From contig NZ_FOWX01000005.1 of NCBI RefSeq assembly GCF_900115555.1, positions 62,001-126,000 of the forward strand: a stretch of DNA of 64,000 bases, written 5' to 3'. Shown here piece after piece: positions 17,669-26,963 of the stretch (positions are counted from its first letter, which is position 1; every line of letters starts with the position of its first letter). The notes under the pieces are model-generated. The model searched no databases. It was not told the DNA's origin and saw nothing but the letters and a program-made list of their open reading frames with translations. The translations under genes and the position numbers were made by a program. Origin of the DNA: Pseudomonas borbori. GTDB lineage: Bacteria > Pseudomonadota > Gammaproteobacteria > Pseudomonadales > Pseudomonadaceae.

Positions 17669-19372
17669 TTAGCAGGCCTTGCGTGCGTGTAACGCCAGTG
17701 GCGAGGCCCCGCCCAGGACAGGGACAGGCTGGTTGGCCGTCTCGTCTTCGGCGTGTTCCCGGGTTGCATAGTGGCTGCCCGGCAGCGGCGTGGGCAGGCC
17801 GCTGAAACCTTCCTGACGCAGGCAGCGCATCAGGCTGTAGCTCATCAGCAGGATGAACACGGCGATCGGCAAGCCCGCGGCGATCGAGGCCATCTGGATG
17901 GTCTTCAGGCCGCCGGCATACAGCAGGCCCATGGCGATAAAGGCCTGCAGCACGCCCCAGAGCACGCGAATACCTTGCGGCGGTTCCGGGTGTCCGGCGG
18001 CGCACAGGGTACAGAGCACCAGGGTGCCGGAGTCGGCTGAGGTGATGAAGTAGGTCGCCAGCATCAGGCAAACCAGCACGCTGAGCAGTTGCCCCAGTAG
18101 GCCGCCGTCGATCTTCTTCAGCAGGGTGAACATCGCCGAGGTGGTTTCCGCCTTGGTCGCGGTCAGCACGTCGCCGCCCTGGAACACCGCCGCCTCGCCA
18201 ACCAGTTGGCCGCTCTCGACCTGCTGCTGATGCAGTGCGCGGTCGTCCTGTTCGGCTTTCAGGGCCGAGCCGCCGAGTACCGACATCCACACGATGGTCA
18301 CCAGGGTCGGCACCAGCAGGGTGCCGGCGACCAGTTCGCGGATGGTGCGGCCACGGGAAACCCGGGCGATGAACAGGCCGACGAAGGGCCCCCAGGTCAT
18401 CCACCAGGGCCAGTAGAAGGCGGTCCACCAGTTCTGCCAGCCGCCGTCTTTCTGGGTGTCGCTCCACACGCTCAGGCCGACGATGTTCTGCAGATAATCA
18501 CCGCTGCTTTCCAGCATCAGGTTGAGCAGGTAGCGGGTCGGGCCGAGCAACAGGACCACGCCGACCAGCAGGATCGACAGCAGCATGTTCCATTCCGACA
18601 AGCGACGGATGCCGCGCGAAACCCCGGACATCACCGAGAGAATGGCGCAACCGCTGATCAGCGCAATCATCAGGGCCTGCACGCCGAAATTGATCGGCAG
18701 GCCGAACACCTGATTGAAGCCGGTGTTGATCTGGGTGACGCCGAGGCCCAGCGACTGGGATACGCCAAAGGCAGTGATGGCCACGGCGAGAATATCCACG
18801 GCGTGGCCGATGGGGCCGTAGATGCGCTTGCCGATCAGGGGGTAGAGGATCGAGCGCATGCTCAGGGGCAGGCCCTTGCGATAGGCGAAGTAGGCCAGGG
18901 CCAGGCCGACCATGGTGAAGATCGCCCAGGGGTGCAGGCCCCAGTGGAACAGGGTGAGGCGCATGGCCGCGGTGGCCGCCTCGTCGCTCAGGGCTTCGGC
19001 GAACGGGTTGCCGGCGTAATGCCACATGGGTTCGGCCACCGACCAGAAAATCAGGCCGATACCCATGCCGCCGCTGAACAGCATGGCGATCCATGAGCTG
19101 AAGGCAAACTCCGGGCGCTCGTCGTCGCGGCCCAGGCGGATATGGCCGAAGCGGCTGACCATCAGGTACAGCAGCAGGCCGAGCACGCCGCTGACCAGGC
19201 TCAGGTAGAACCACTTGAAGTTGTCGAGGATGAAATCCGAGGTGTGCTGGAAGAAGGCGCCAGCCTGTTCGGCGAGTACTGCGCAAAGCACTACGAAGCC
19301 GATGACCAGGAGCTTGGAGGCCACGGTTACGGTGGGGTTTAGGCCCTTGAACAGGCCTGCCTGTGCACGCAT
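17669..19372 (-). CDS. BCCT-family betaine/carnitine/choline-type transporter 1
   Basis: 567 residues, twelve membrane helices, sodium- or proton-coupled uptake of onium osmolytes. Family marks: the conserved signature GMGIGLIFWSVAEPMWHY, aromatic-rich helix 8 WQNWWTAFYWPWWMTWGPF with RVSRGRTIREL after it, and SADSGTLVL in helix 10. The Trp-rich helix 8 forms the cation-pi box that holds the methylated nitrogen or sulfur. I start at ATG 19370-19372, where GGGGA is well placed; the longer frame adds 64 residues without membrane or family features. Divergent from the Rieske operon, with a shared 423-base regulatory region. Confidence 0.93.
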   Translation of the reverse strand: MRAQAGLFKGLNPTVTVASKLLVIGFVVLCAVLAEQAGAFFQHTSDFILDNFKWFYLSLVSGVLGLLLYLMVSRFGHIRLGRDDERPEFAFSSWIAMLFSGGMGIGLIFWSVAEPMWHYAGNPFAEALSDEAATAAMRLTLFHWGLHPWAIFTMVGLALAYFAYRKGLPLSMRSILYPLIGKRIYGPIGHAVDILAVAITAFGVSQSLGLGVTQINTGFNQVFGLPINFGVQALMIALISGCAILSVMSGVSRGIRRLSEWNMLLSILLVGVVLLLGPTRYLLNLMLESSGDYLQNIVGLSVWSDTQKDGGWQNWWTAFYWPWWMTWGPFVGLFIARVSRGRTIRELVAGTLLVPTLVTIVWMSVLGGSALKAEQDDRALHQQQVESGQLVGEAAVFQGGDVLTATKAETTSAMFTLLKKIDGGLLGQLLSVLVCLMLATYFITSADSGTLVLCTLCAAGHPEPPQGIRVLWGVLQAFIAMGLLYAGGLKTIQMASIAAGLPIAVFILLMSYSLMRCLRQEGFSGLPTPLPGSHYATREHAEDETANQPVPVLGGASPLALHARKAC

Positions 19373-19795
19373 TGCAATGTCCCCTTTTATTGTTGGTAAG
19401 GGTTTTTGTGGTGCAAGCCGGGGGCGTGGGGGGGACAGCTGCAGACTCGGCCAATCCGGCGAAGGCAGTCGCTCAAGGCGCGGGTCAGCAGGTGGAACCC
19501 TCAGGCTCGGTTGCCCTGTTTCAGGGGACAAAGTGACGGTTCGGACGATTGCCCAACAAACCATTTATTTTCATTGATTGATGAGTTTTAAACATTAATC
19601 AGCTGCGCACTTCGGCCAATGGGCTGCTGTTGGTCTGAGCGGGCGGCGATTGTTTATTCATGAGAAAAAGTCATTAACGAGTCTGTAATTATCGTTTGTC
19701 GAACAATCCCCCGGTTCTCGAAACTCGCTGCCAACGGACCTTGGCCAGTGTGCCTGCCGATCATCAATTACCGTGCCTTGCAGGGGAGAACAACA
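19373..19795. promoter_or_regulatory. divergent regulatory region between BCCT-1 and the Rieske operon
   Basis: AT-rich in its middle (about 19550-19690) against a GC-rich surrounding. Contains the LysR-type operator at 19576-19602 roughly halfway between both start codons. No other gene is credible here. Confidence 0.7.
19576..19602. promoter_or_regulatory. candidate LysR operator, copy 1
   Basis: GATTGATGA-N9-ATTAATCAG. Inside it, GATTGAT-N11-ATTAATC is an inverted repeat (6 of 7 positions) with the T-N11-A form of LysR boxes. Both 9-base arms and the spacing are identical to the copy at 28440-28466; the nine middle bases differ. Confidence 0.75.
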
Positions 19796-20986
19796 ATGAA
19801 CAATTCCATCTCTCAACGTATTCCTGTGCAACAACTGGAACGCGTACTCAATCCGATCGACCAGGCCACCGGGCTTGGCAACGAGTTCTACACCGAGCAG
19901 CGTTACTTTGAATTGGAGCGCGATCAGGTCATGGGCAAGACCTGGGCCTGCGTCGGTTTCGCCAGCGACCTGGTGAACAATGGCTCGGTCAAGCCGGTCG
20001 ACTTCATGGGCCTGCCGCTGCTGCTGATGCGCAACCGCGAGGGCCTGGTGCAGGTGTTCCATAACGTCTGCAGCCACCGCGGCATGAAGCTGGTGCAGGA
20101 AGAGGGTGAAGTGCAGGGCGTGATCCGCTGCCCCTACCATTCCTGGACCTATGACCTCAACGGCGGTCTCAAGGGCACCCCGCACGTCGGCGGTATCGAC
20201 AAGCACAAGGATGAGCGTTTCGCCTGCGAGAAGCACGGCCTGAAAGCCCTGCGCAGTGCGATCTGGATGGACATGCTGTTCGTCAACCTGTCCGGCGACG
20301 CCCAACCGCTGGAGGAGATGCTCGCGCCACTGACCGCGCGCTGGAGCCAGTTCCTCGGCGCCGACGGCATGGAGCTGCTGCGCCGCCGCCCGGGCTTTGA
20401 TTCCACCACCCTGGATATCAACTGCAACTGGAAGCTGGCGGTGGAGAACTACTGCGAGGCCTACCACCTGCCGTGGGTGCACCCGAGCCTGAATACCTAT
20501 TCGCGCCTGGAAGACCACTACAACATCCTGTTCGACGAGCGCTTCGCCGGCCAGGGCAGCTACGCCTACAACCTGTCGGACGTGGCCGGTACCCACCTGC
20601 CGAAGTTCCCCAGCTGGCCGCAGGATCGTCTGCGCAACGCCGAATACGTGGCCTTCTTCCCCAACGTGCTGCTCGGCATCCAGGCCGATCACGCCTTCGC
20701 CATGCAGCTGGAGCCGGTCGCGCCGGGCCGCACCATCGAGCACCTGCGCCTGTTCTATGTCGGCGACGAGGCCCTGGGCGACGAGTACGCCGCCTGCCGC
20801 AACGCCATTCTGGAGTCCTGGAAAGTGGTGTTCGCCGAGGACATCAGTTCGGTCGAAGGCATGCAGAAAGGCCGTCACTCGCCGGGTTACAGCGGCGGCG
20901 CCTTCTCCCCGGAGATGGACATCCCGACCCACTTCTTCCACCAGTGGGCGGCCCGTCAGCTGCTCGAAACCACGCCGTCCGCCTGA
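19796..20986 (+). CDS. Rieske non-heme iron oxygenase, alpha subunit
   Basis: 396 residues. The Rieske [2Fe-2S] site is Cys92-His94 (CSH) with Cys112 and His115 (CPYH). The catalytic mononuclear iron site is seen in NWKLAVENYCEAYHLPWVHP, with Glu221 at the bridging position and ligands His224 and His229; the third carboxylate is probably the Asp in FAEDISS. The architecture is that of GbcA, CntA and stachydrine-demethylase type enzymes that hydroxylate or demethylate quaternary ammonium compounds. Start ATG 19796 follows AGGGGAGAA. First gene of a seven-gene operon. Unlike gbcAB or cntAB, no ferredoxin-NADPH reductase follows; a rubredoxin-reductase fusion is encoded instead. Confidence 0.92.
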   Translation: MNNSISQRIPVQQLERVLNPIDQATGLGNEFYTEQRYFELERDQVMGKTWACVGFASDLVNNGSVKPVDFMGLPLLLMRNREGLVQVFHNVCSHRGMKLVQEEGEVQGVIRCPYHSWTYDLNGGLKGTPHVGGIDKHKDERFACEKHGLKALRSAIWMDMLFVNLSGDAQPLEEMLAPLTARWSQFLGADGMELLRRRPGFDSTTLDINCNWKLAVENYCEAYHLPWVHPSLNTYSRLEDHYNILFDERFAGQGSYAYNLSDVAGTHLPKFPSWPQDRLRNAEYVAFFPNVLLGIQADHAFAMQLEPVAPGRTIEHLRLFYVGDEALGDEYAACRNAILESWKVVFAEDISSVEGMQKGRHSPGYSGGAFSPEMDIPTHFFHQWAARQLLETTPSA

Positions 20987-20996
20987 GGAAGTTGCC

Positions 20997-22442
20997 ATGT
21001 ATCCGATTGCCCCCCACTGGCTGAATTACATCGACGGCCAATGGTGTGACAGCGCCCAGCGCCTGACAGTAAACAACCCCGGCAGCGCCGAGCCGTTGGC
21101 GACCATCGCCCAGGCCGACGTCGCCGATGCCGAGCGTGCCCTGCAGGCGGCGCGGCGCTGCGCCGATGGCGGCGCGCTGAGCAGTGTGCGCCCGGCGCAG
21201 CGGGTCAGCTGGCTGCTGCGTATCGCCGCCGAGATTCGTGCGGTCGCCGACGAAGGCGCCTGGGTCTTGTGCCAGGAGAACGGCAAGAGCCTCAACGACG
21301 CCCGCGACGAGTTCACCGAGGCGGCGCGCTACTTCGAGTACTACGCCGGCATGGCCGACAAGATCGAAGGCACCTCGATCCCGCTGGGCGACGGCTACAT
21401 GGACTTCACGGTCTACGATCCGATGGGCGTGTCGGCGCAGATCGTGCCCTGGAACTTCCCGGTGTCGATCTGCGCCCGTTCGCTGGCGCCGGCCCTGGCC
21501 GCCGGCAATGCGGTGGTGATCAAGTCGCCGGAGCTGTCGCCGCTGGGCATGTGCGTGCTGGTGCGCGCCATCGCCCAGGCCGGCCTGCCGAATGGCGCGG
21601 TCAACCTGATCTGCGGCCGTGGCCGTGAGGTCGGTGCGCACCTGGTGAGCAGCGCCAAGGTCGATCAGATCGTCTTCACCGGTTCTGTGCCGACCGGCCA
21701 GACCATCCTCCGTGACGCCGCCGAGCACGCCATTCCCAGCGTCATGGAGCTGGGCGGCAAGTCGGCGGCGATCGCCTTCGCCGATGCCGACCGCGAGCAG
21801 CTGCTGGCCAGCGTCAAGGGCGGCATCTTCTTCAATGCCGGCCAGGTCTGCTCGGCCATGTCGCGGCTGCTGGTGCAGCGCGAGATCTATGAAGAAATCG
21901 TCCAATCCGTGGTCGCGCTGGCCGAAGGCCTCAGCGTCGGCCTCGGCCAGGACAACCCGGACCTCACGCCGGTGGTCAGCGCCGGGCAACTGGCCAGCAT
22001 CGAAACCCTGTGTCGGCGCGCAATCGATGAGGGTGCGGTAGCGGCCACCGGTGGTGAGGCCTTCAGCGACCGCGCCGGGCACTTCATGCGCCCGACCGTG
22101 TTCCGCGATGTCAGCCCCGAGATGTGCATTGCCCAGGAGGAAGTGTTCGGCCCGGTGCTGGCGATCATTCCCTTCGACAGCGAAGAGGAGGCCATCGCCA
22201 TCGCCAACGGCACCGAGTTCGGCCTGGTTGCCGGCGTGTTCACCCAGGACATCAGCCGCGCCATGCGCTGCGCGCGACGCCTCAAGGCCGGCCAGGTGTT
22301 CGTCAACGAGTGGTATGCCGGCGGCATCGAGACGCCGTTCGGCGGCGTCGGCCTGTCCGGCTTCGGCCGCGAGAAGGGTCAGGAAGCGCTGTACAGCTAC
22401 GTACGTACCAAGAACGTCGCCATTCGCGTGGCGGGGGAGTAA
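20997..22442 (+). CDS. NAD(P)-dependent aldehyde dehydrogenase
   Basis: 481 residues, ALDH superfamily, close in motifs to betaine-aldehyde and related dehydrogenases. Seen: VPWNFPVSICARSLAPALAA in the cofactor-binding region, VFTGSVPTGQ, the general base Glu in MELGGKS, the nucleophile Cys285 in NAGQVCSAMS, and EEVFGPV. It should oxidise an aldehyde formed in the pathway to a carboxylate in the cytosol. It starts ten bases after the Rieske stop, with GAGGAAG overlapping that stop, so the two are translationally close. The substrate cannot be told from sequence. Confidence 0.93.
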   Translation: MYPIAPHWLNYIDGQWCDSAQRLTVNNPGSAEPLATIAQADVADAERALQAARRCADGGALSSVRPAQRVSWLLRIAAEIRAVADEGAWVLCQENGKSLNDARDEFTEAARYFEYYAGMADKIEGTSIPLGDGYMDFTVYDPMGVSAQIVPWNFPVSICARSLAPALAAGNAVVIKSPELSPLGMCVLVRAIAQAGLPNGAVNLICGRGREVGAHLVSSAKVDQIVFTGSVPTGQTILRDAAEHAIPSVMELGGKSAAIAFADADREQLLASVKGGIFFNAGQVCSAMSRLLVQREIYEEIVQSVVALAEGLSVGLGQDNPDLTPVVSAGQLASIETLCRRAIDEGAVAATGGEAFSDRAGHFMRPTVFRDVSPEMCIAQEEVFGPVLAIIPFDSEEEAIAIANGTEFGLVAGVFTQDISRAMRCARRLKAGQVFVNEWYAGGIETPFGGVGLSGFGREKGQEALYSYVRTKNVAIRVAGE

Positions 22443-22447
22443 GCGAC

Positions 22448-23845
22448 ATGTTCAAGACCTGGCTCTGTGTGGTCTGCGGTTTGATCTACGACGAGGCCCT
22501 CGGTTGGCCGGACGACGGCATCAAAGCCGGCACCCGCTGGGAGGACGTACCGGCGGACTGGAAATGCCCGGAGTGCAAAGTCGGCAAGGACGATTTCGAG
22601 ATGCTCGACATCAGCCCGGTGGTCGCCGCCGCGGTGGCCAGCACGCCACTGCCGCTGCCGAAAGCCGCACAGCCGGCAGTCGCTGAGGTGCGCCAGCCGA
22701 TCGTCATCATCGGCAGCGGCTATGCCGGCTACGGCCTGGCTCAGGCCCTGCGCCGCGCCGACCCGCAGGTCGAGATCCGCGTACTGACTCAGGAGTCCGG
22801 TCACCTCTATTCCAAACCGGCGCTGTCGATCGGCCTGGCCCAGGGCAAAAGCGCCCAGGCCCTGGCCGGCGAGTCGGCCCTGGCGATCGAGCAGCGTCTG
22901 AACATCCGCGTCTATCCCCATTGCCGGGTCGAACGCATCGACGCCGCGGCCCGGCGCCTCTCTACCAACATTGGCGAGATGGAGTACGGCCAGCTGGTCC
23001 TGGCCAGCGGCGCCGCGCCCATCCGTCTGCCGATCGAGGGCGACACGGCGGCGCTGCTCAGCGTCAACAACCTGCACGACTATCGCAGCTTCCGCGAGCG
23101 TCTGGTCGGCGTGCGCCGGGTGGCGATCCTCGGTGACGGCCTGATCGGCTGCGAATTCGCCAACGACCTGGCGGCCAGCGGCTTCGCGGTCAGCGTCATC
23201 GGTCTCGGCCAGTGGCCGATGGAACGCCTGTTGCCGGTCGAGGCCGGCCGCCAGTTACAGGCGGCGCTCGGTGACCTGGGGGTGAGCTGGCACCTGCAGA
23301 ACACCCTGCAGCGTATCGAATCGGTGGAGCAGGGCTATCGCCTGACCCTCGCCGACGGTCAGCAACTGGACGCCGACTTGGTGCTCTCCGCCGTCGGCCT
23401 GCGCCCCAACCTGGCGCTGGCCGAGTCCGCCGGGGTCGCGGTGGGACGCGGTATCCAGGTGGACGCCCAACTGCAGTGCTCGCAACCGAATATCTATGCC
23501 CTGGGCGACTGCATCGAGATCGACGGCCAGTTGCTGCCTTACCTGGCGCCGATCAACCAGGGCATCGCCGCCCTGAGCAAGACCCTGCTCGGCCAGCCGA
23601 CGGCGGTCAGTTATCCGCTGATGCCGGTGACGGTGAAAACCCCGGCCGCGCCGCTGTGCCTGTTGCCGCCGGCCATCGGCATAACCGGCGAATGGCGCTG
23701 CACGGCTACCGACGATGGCCTGAGCGCCGGCTTCTACGATGCCGAGGGGGCGCTGCACGGCTTCGTCCTGCTCGGTCGCCAAGCACAAGTGCAGCGCAAC
23801 AGCTGGCTGCAATCCTGTCAGAACGCACAACGGGCAGTGGCCTGA
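22448..23845 (+). CDS. rubredoxin / rubredoxin reductase fusion
   Basis: 465 residues. Residues 1-55 are a rubredoxin: iron ligands Cys7 and Cys10 (CVVC) and Cys40 and Cys43 (CPEC), with the usual GWPDDGIKAGTRWEDVP between them. After a linker (about 56-78) comes an FAD/NAD(P)H reductase of the AlkT/RubB type: PIVIIGSGYAGYGLAQAL for FAD, VAILGDGLIGCEFANDL for NAD(P)H and NIYALGDCIEIDGQ for the FAD tail. The polypeptide can therefore pass electrons from NAD(P)H through FAD to rubredoxin by itself. It begins five bases after the aldehyde dehydrogenase stop. I infer that it reduces the Rieske oxygenase, which would be an unusual partner. Confidence 0.9.
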   Translation: MFKTWLCVVCGLIYDEALGWPDDGIKAGTRWEDVPADWKCPECKVGKDDFEMLDISPVVAAAVASTPLPLPKAAQPAVAEVRQPIVIIGSGYAGYGLAQALRRADPQVEIRVLTQESGHLYSKPALSIGLAQGKSAQALAGESALAIEQRLNIRVYPHCRVERIDAAARRLSTNIGEMEYGQLVLASGAAPIRLPIEGDTAALLSVNNLHDYRSFRERLVGVRRVAILGDGLIGCEFANDLAASGFAVSVIGLGQWPMERLLPVEAGRQLQAALGDLGVSWHLQNTLQRIESVEQGYRLTLADGQQLDADLVLSAVGLRPNLALAESAGVAVGRGIQVDAQLQCSQPNIYALGDCIEIDGQLLPYLAPINQGIAALSKTLLGQPTAVSYPLMPVTVKTPAAPLCLLPPAIGITGEWRCTATDDGLSAGFYDAEGALHGFVLLGRQAQVQRNSWLQSCQNAQRAVA

Positions 23846-23855
23846 GGGCTGTACC

Positions 23856-25184
23856 ATGAAAAAGACCATCAATCTGCCCTACGACGACGCCAGCTGCGGC
23901 TGGTATGCCGCGCTGCCCGCCGCCAAGCCCGCGACCCGCCTGCAGGGCGAACAGCGCGCCGACTTCGCGGTGATCGGCGCCGGTTTCGCCGGCCTGGCCG
24001 CGGCCCGCCGGCTGGCCGAGCATCATCCGCAGGCGCGCATCCTGCTGGTCGACGCCCAGCGCGTCGGCTACGGCGCCTCCGGGCGCAATTCCGGCTTCGT
24101 CATCGATCTGCCGCACAAGTTCGCCCTCGAGCACCCGGACCCGGCGCACAAGCAGCGCCTGCTCGGCCTCAATCGCGCCGCCATCGCCCAGTTGCAGGGG
24201 CTGATTCAGCGCCACGGCATCGATTGCCAGTGGTCGCATGCCGGCAAGTACCAGGGCGCCGTCGGCCCGCGTGGCCTGGCCTATCTGGAGCATTTCGAGC
24301 ACCTGCTGAAGAACCTCGGCGAGCCCTTTCGCTGGGTCGAACGCGAGGAATTGGCCAAGGTGGTCGGCAGCCAGCACTACAGCCGGGCGATCTACACCCC
24401 GGGCTGCTACCTGATGCAACCGGCGGCGCTGGTCACCGGCCTGGGGGCTTCGCTGCCGGGCAACGTCGAGCTACTCGAGGAGTCGCCGGTCCAGCGCCTG
24501 GAGCGTGACGGCCAGGGCGGCTGGATCCTGCACGGCAACAATGGCCGCATCCGCACCCCGCAGCTGCTGCTCGGTACCAGCATCTTCACCCAGGAATTCG
24601 GTTTCCTGCGCAACCGCCTGCTGCCGGTGATGACCTTCGCCAGCTGGACCCGGCCGCTGACCGACAGTGAGCTGCAGGTATACGGCGGCGAGCTGGACTG
24701 GGGCCTGACCCCGGCCGACCACGCCGGCACCACGGTGCGCATGACCCAGGATCGCCGCCTGATGATCCGCAACACCTACAAACACGTGCCCAAGTACGGC
24801 CAGAGCACCAGCGATGCCATGCGCGCCAGCGTGCGCGAGGATCACCGCAAGGCCTTCCTGGCGCGCTTCCCGCAACTGGCCAACGTCCCGTTCAGCCATA
24901 CCTGGGGCGGCGTTTACGCCATCTCGCGCAACTTCACCAACTTCTTCGGCGAGCTGGAGCAGGGCGTCCATGCCTCGGCCTGCGACAACGGCGTCGGCGC
25001 GGCCTGGGGCACCATCTCCGGTACGTTGCTGGCCGACCTGGCGGTGGGCGCGGATTCGGCGCAGTTGCGCGACATCCAGGCGGTCACCGGCATGCCGTCG
25101 TTGAATCCGCCGGAACCCTTGCTCGGCCTCGGCGTGCGTTCGCGCATTCGCCTGGCGGCGTGGAACAGTCGGAGCGAGCTATGA
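23856..25184 (+). CDS. DAO-family FAD-dependent oxidoreductase (PuuB/GlpO-like fold)
   Basis: 442 residues with the dinucleotide-binding motif ADFAVIGAGFAGLAAARRLA near residue 37, the DAO motif GYGASGRNSGFV and a C-terminal FAD contact region (GGVYAISRNFTNFFGEL, NGVGAAWGTISG). The overall form is that of gamma-glutamylputrescine oxidase and sarcosine/dimethylglycine-oxidising flavoproteins, which oxidise secondary or tertiary amines. In this operon it could take the demethylated product of the Rieske step. It starts ten bases after the rubredoxin gene and overlaps the next gene by four bases (ATGA). Confidence 0.88.
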   Translation: MKKTINLPYDDASCGWYAALPAAKPATRLQGEQRADFAVIGAGFAGLAAARRLAEHHPQARILLVDAQRVGYGASGRNSGFVIDLPHKFALEHPDPAHKQRLLGLNRAAIAQLQGLIQRHGIDCQWSHAGKYQGAVGPRGLAYLEHFEHLLKNLGEPFRWVEREELAKVVGSQHYSRAIYTPGCYLMQPAALVTGLGASLPGNVELLEESPVQRLERDGQGGWILHGNNGRIRTPQLLLGTSIFTQEFGFLRNRLLPVMTFASWTRPLTDSELQVYGGELDWGLTPADHAGTTVRMTQDRRLMIRNTYKHVPKYGQSTSDAMRASVREDHRKAFLARFPQLANVPFSHTWGGVYAISRNFTNFFGELEQGVHASACDNGVGAAWGTISGTLLADLAVGADSAQLRDIQAVTGMPSLNPPEPLLGLGVRSRIRLAAWNSRSEL

Positions 25185-25552
25185 GTCAGGTCGTTTCCGG
25201 GAAAGGCCCGGTGCTGCTGGTCGATCACCATGACCTGGACTTCATGCCCCGAGGCGGCCCGCCCGGCGCCGCCTATGTGGCCCGCGCGATCAGCAACGAA
25301 GTGTCGCCGAATATCGGCATCGGTTTCGCCCGCTGGGAAGGCGCCGAGGTCAACTGGACCCTGCTGTATGACGAGGTGATCTTCGTCATCGAAGGCTGCT
25401 TCGAACTACGGGCCAACGGTGAGCTGTACCGGGTCGAGCCGGGTCAGTTGCTGTGGATTCCCGAGGGCACCGAGCTGGTCTACGGCGGTCATGCGCTGTT
25501 CGGTTATGTGGTTCATCCGGGCGACTGGAAGCAACGTCACGGCCTGGCCTGA
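25181..25552 (+). CDS. EutQ-like cupin without metal-ligand histidines
   Basis: 123 residues forming one cupin barrel: VNWTLLYDEVIFVIEGCFEL is the first cupin motif and VEPGQLLWIPEGTELVY the second. The sequence resembles the C-terminal domain of ethanolamine-utilisation protein EutQ. In metal-dependent cupins such as the DMSP lyases DddQ, DddW and DddK the first motif carries HxH and Glu; here the positions are Tyr-Asp, so metal catalysis is doubtful. It may bind a small carboxylate or assist another enzyme. ATG overlaps the preceding stop. Confidence 0.8.
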   Translation: MSQVVSGKGPVLLVDHHDLDFMPRGGPPGAAYVARAISNEVSPNIGIGFARWEGAEVNWTLLYDEVIFVIEGCFELRANGELYRVEPGQLLWIPEGTELVYGGHALFGYVVHPGDWKQRHGLA

Positions 25553-25618
25553 TCGTTTTGCCGTCGCATTCCCAACCCGGGAGCGGCGGTTTTGTTCATT
25601 CTGGCCAAGGAGCCAAGC

Positions 25619-26917
25619 ATGTTGGGACTGACCCGCACCTTCGGCGCCCTGTACCTGGCCAGCCTGCTGATGCAGCTGGGCTCGACGCTGCTGATGACCT
25701 ACCTGGCGTTGCGCCTGACGGCCGATGGCGTCGCCGAGTTCTGGGGGGGCGCGCTGATGGCCGCCAACGCCCTGGGCATGGTGGCCGGTGGCCGGGTAGG
25801 GCGGGTGCTGATCGAACGGGTCGGGCATATCCGCACCTACGTCGCCTGCGCCGGGGTAATTGCCGCCGCCGTGCTGGCCCACGAATTCAGCAGTGCCTTG
25901 CCGCTCTGGCTATTCCTGCGCGCGCTGGTCGGCCTGGCCATGATGTGCCAGCTGATGGTGCTGGAGAGCTGGCTCAACGACCGCGCCCGGAGCGACCAGC
26001 GCGGCAAGGTGCTGGGTATCTACATGGTCGCGGTCTATGTCGGCATGATGCTCGGCCAGCTGGCCCTGAGTCTCAATGGCGACCTGGGTATCCACGCCTT
26101 GCTCGGCGTGGCCATGGCCTTCGCCCTGTGCCTGGTGCCGGTGGCACTGACCGGCAGCATGCACCCGGCCGCGCTACGTCCGGCCCCCATCGATATTCGC
26201 CTGTTCCTGCGGCGGGTGCCGCAGTCGCTGGTGACCATTCTGATCTCGGGCATGATCAACGGCGGCTTCTATGGTCTGGCCCCGATCTACGCCAGCCAGC
26301 AGGGCCTGGGTACAGTCGAGATCGGCCAGTTCATGGCACTGGCCATCGCCGCCGGTCTGCTCGCCCAGTTACCGCTGGGCTGGCTGTCCGACCGTCTGCC
26401 GCGGGCCAGCCTGATCCGCGCTGTGGCCGTACTGTTGCTCCTCGCCTGCCTGCCACTGGCGTTCTACCAGGACTTGTCGTTCGGCGCCTTGCTGTTGTTC
26501 GGCGCCGGCATCGGTTTCCTGCAGTTCTGCCTATATCCGCTGGGCGTGGCCCTGGCCAACGACAATATCGAAGCCGAGCTGCGGGTGTCGCTGGCTGGCT
26601 TGTTGCTGGTGGCATTCGGCATCGGCGCCTGCATCGGCCCGTTGCTCGCCGGTGCGCTGATGGAGCAGTTCGGCGCCTCGAACCTGTACGCCTTCTTCGC
26701 CGTCTGCGCCGCGCTGCTGGCCCTCGCGGTCGGCCAGGGCAAGGTCAGCGGCGCGCACTTGCAGGAGGATGCACCGTTGCATCACCAGGCCACGCCAGTC
26801 GGCCTGGCCAGCGCCACCCTGGCGGCGGCGGTGGAGCCTGCCGAGTTGGCGGTACCAGCCGCCGGCAGCACTCCCCCCGCTGAGCCTGCCGCCGCCTGTG
26901 AGTCGTCGGCGAGCTGA
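25619..26917 (+). CDS. MFS transporter (YcaD-like)
   Basis: 432 residues with twelve predicted helices, a major-facilitator motif A variant GGRVGRVLIERVGHIR after helix 2 and a second repeat PLGWLSDRLPRASLIR after helix 8. The sequence is closest in feel to the YcaD/UMF2 subgroup, whose substrates are unknown. The C-terminal ~50 residues are Ala/Pro-rich and cytoplasmic. AAGGAG precedes ATG 25619 by six bases. Placed within the oxidative operon, it may export a product or import an additional substrate; no direct evidence. Confidence 0.88.
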   Translation: MLGLTRTFGALYLASLLMQLGSTLLMTYLALRLTADGVAEFWGGALMAANALGMVAGGRVGRVLIERVGHIRTYVACAGVIAAAVLAHEFSSALPLWLFLRALVGLAMMCQLMVLESWLNDRARSDQRGKVLGIYMVAVYVGMMLGQLALSLNGDLGIHALLGVAMAFALCLVPVALTGSMHPAALRPAPIDIRLFLRRVPQSLVTILISGMINGGFYGLAPIYASQQGLGTVEIGQFMALAIAAGLLAQLPLGWLSDRLPRASLIRAVAVLLLLACLPLAFYQDLSFGALLLFGAGIGFLQFCLYPLGVALANDNIEAELRVSLAGLLLVAFGIGACIGPLLAGALMEQFGASNLYAFFAVCAALLALAVGQGKVSGAHLQEDAPLHHQATPVGLASATLAAAVEPAELAVPAAGSTPPAEPAAACESSAS

Positions 26918-26963
26918 GCGTCAGCCGTCATTTGGTCTGTATTCATCCAGTGGAAGTCCAGTC

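Noticed and set aside
19373-19564. N-terminal extension of BCCT-1
   Set aside because: The extra 64 codons have no membrane or family features and the good Shine-Dalgarno is at the inner ATG.
25181-25552. Cupin DMSP lyase (DddQ/DddW/DddK)
   Set aside because: The metal-ligand His residues are missing; the sequence fits EutQ-like cupins better.
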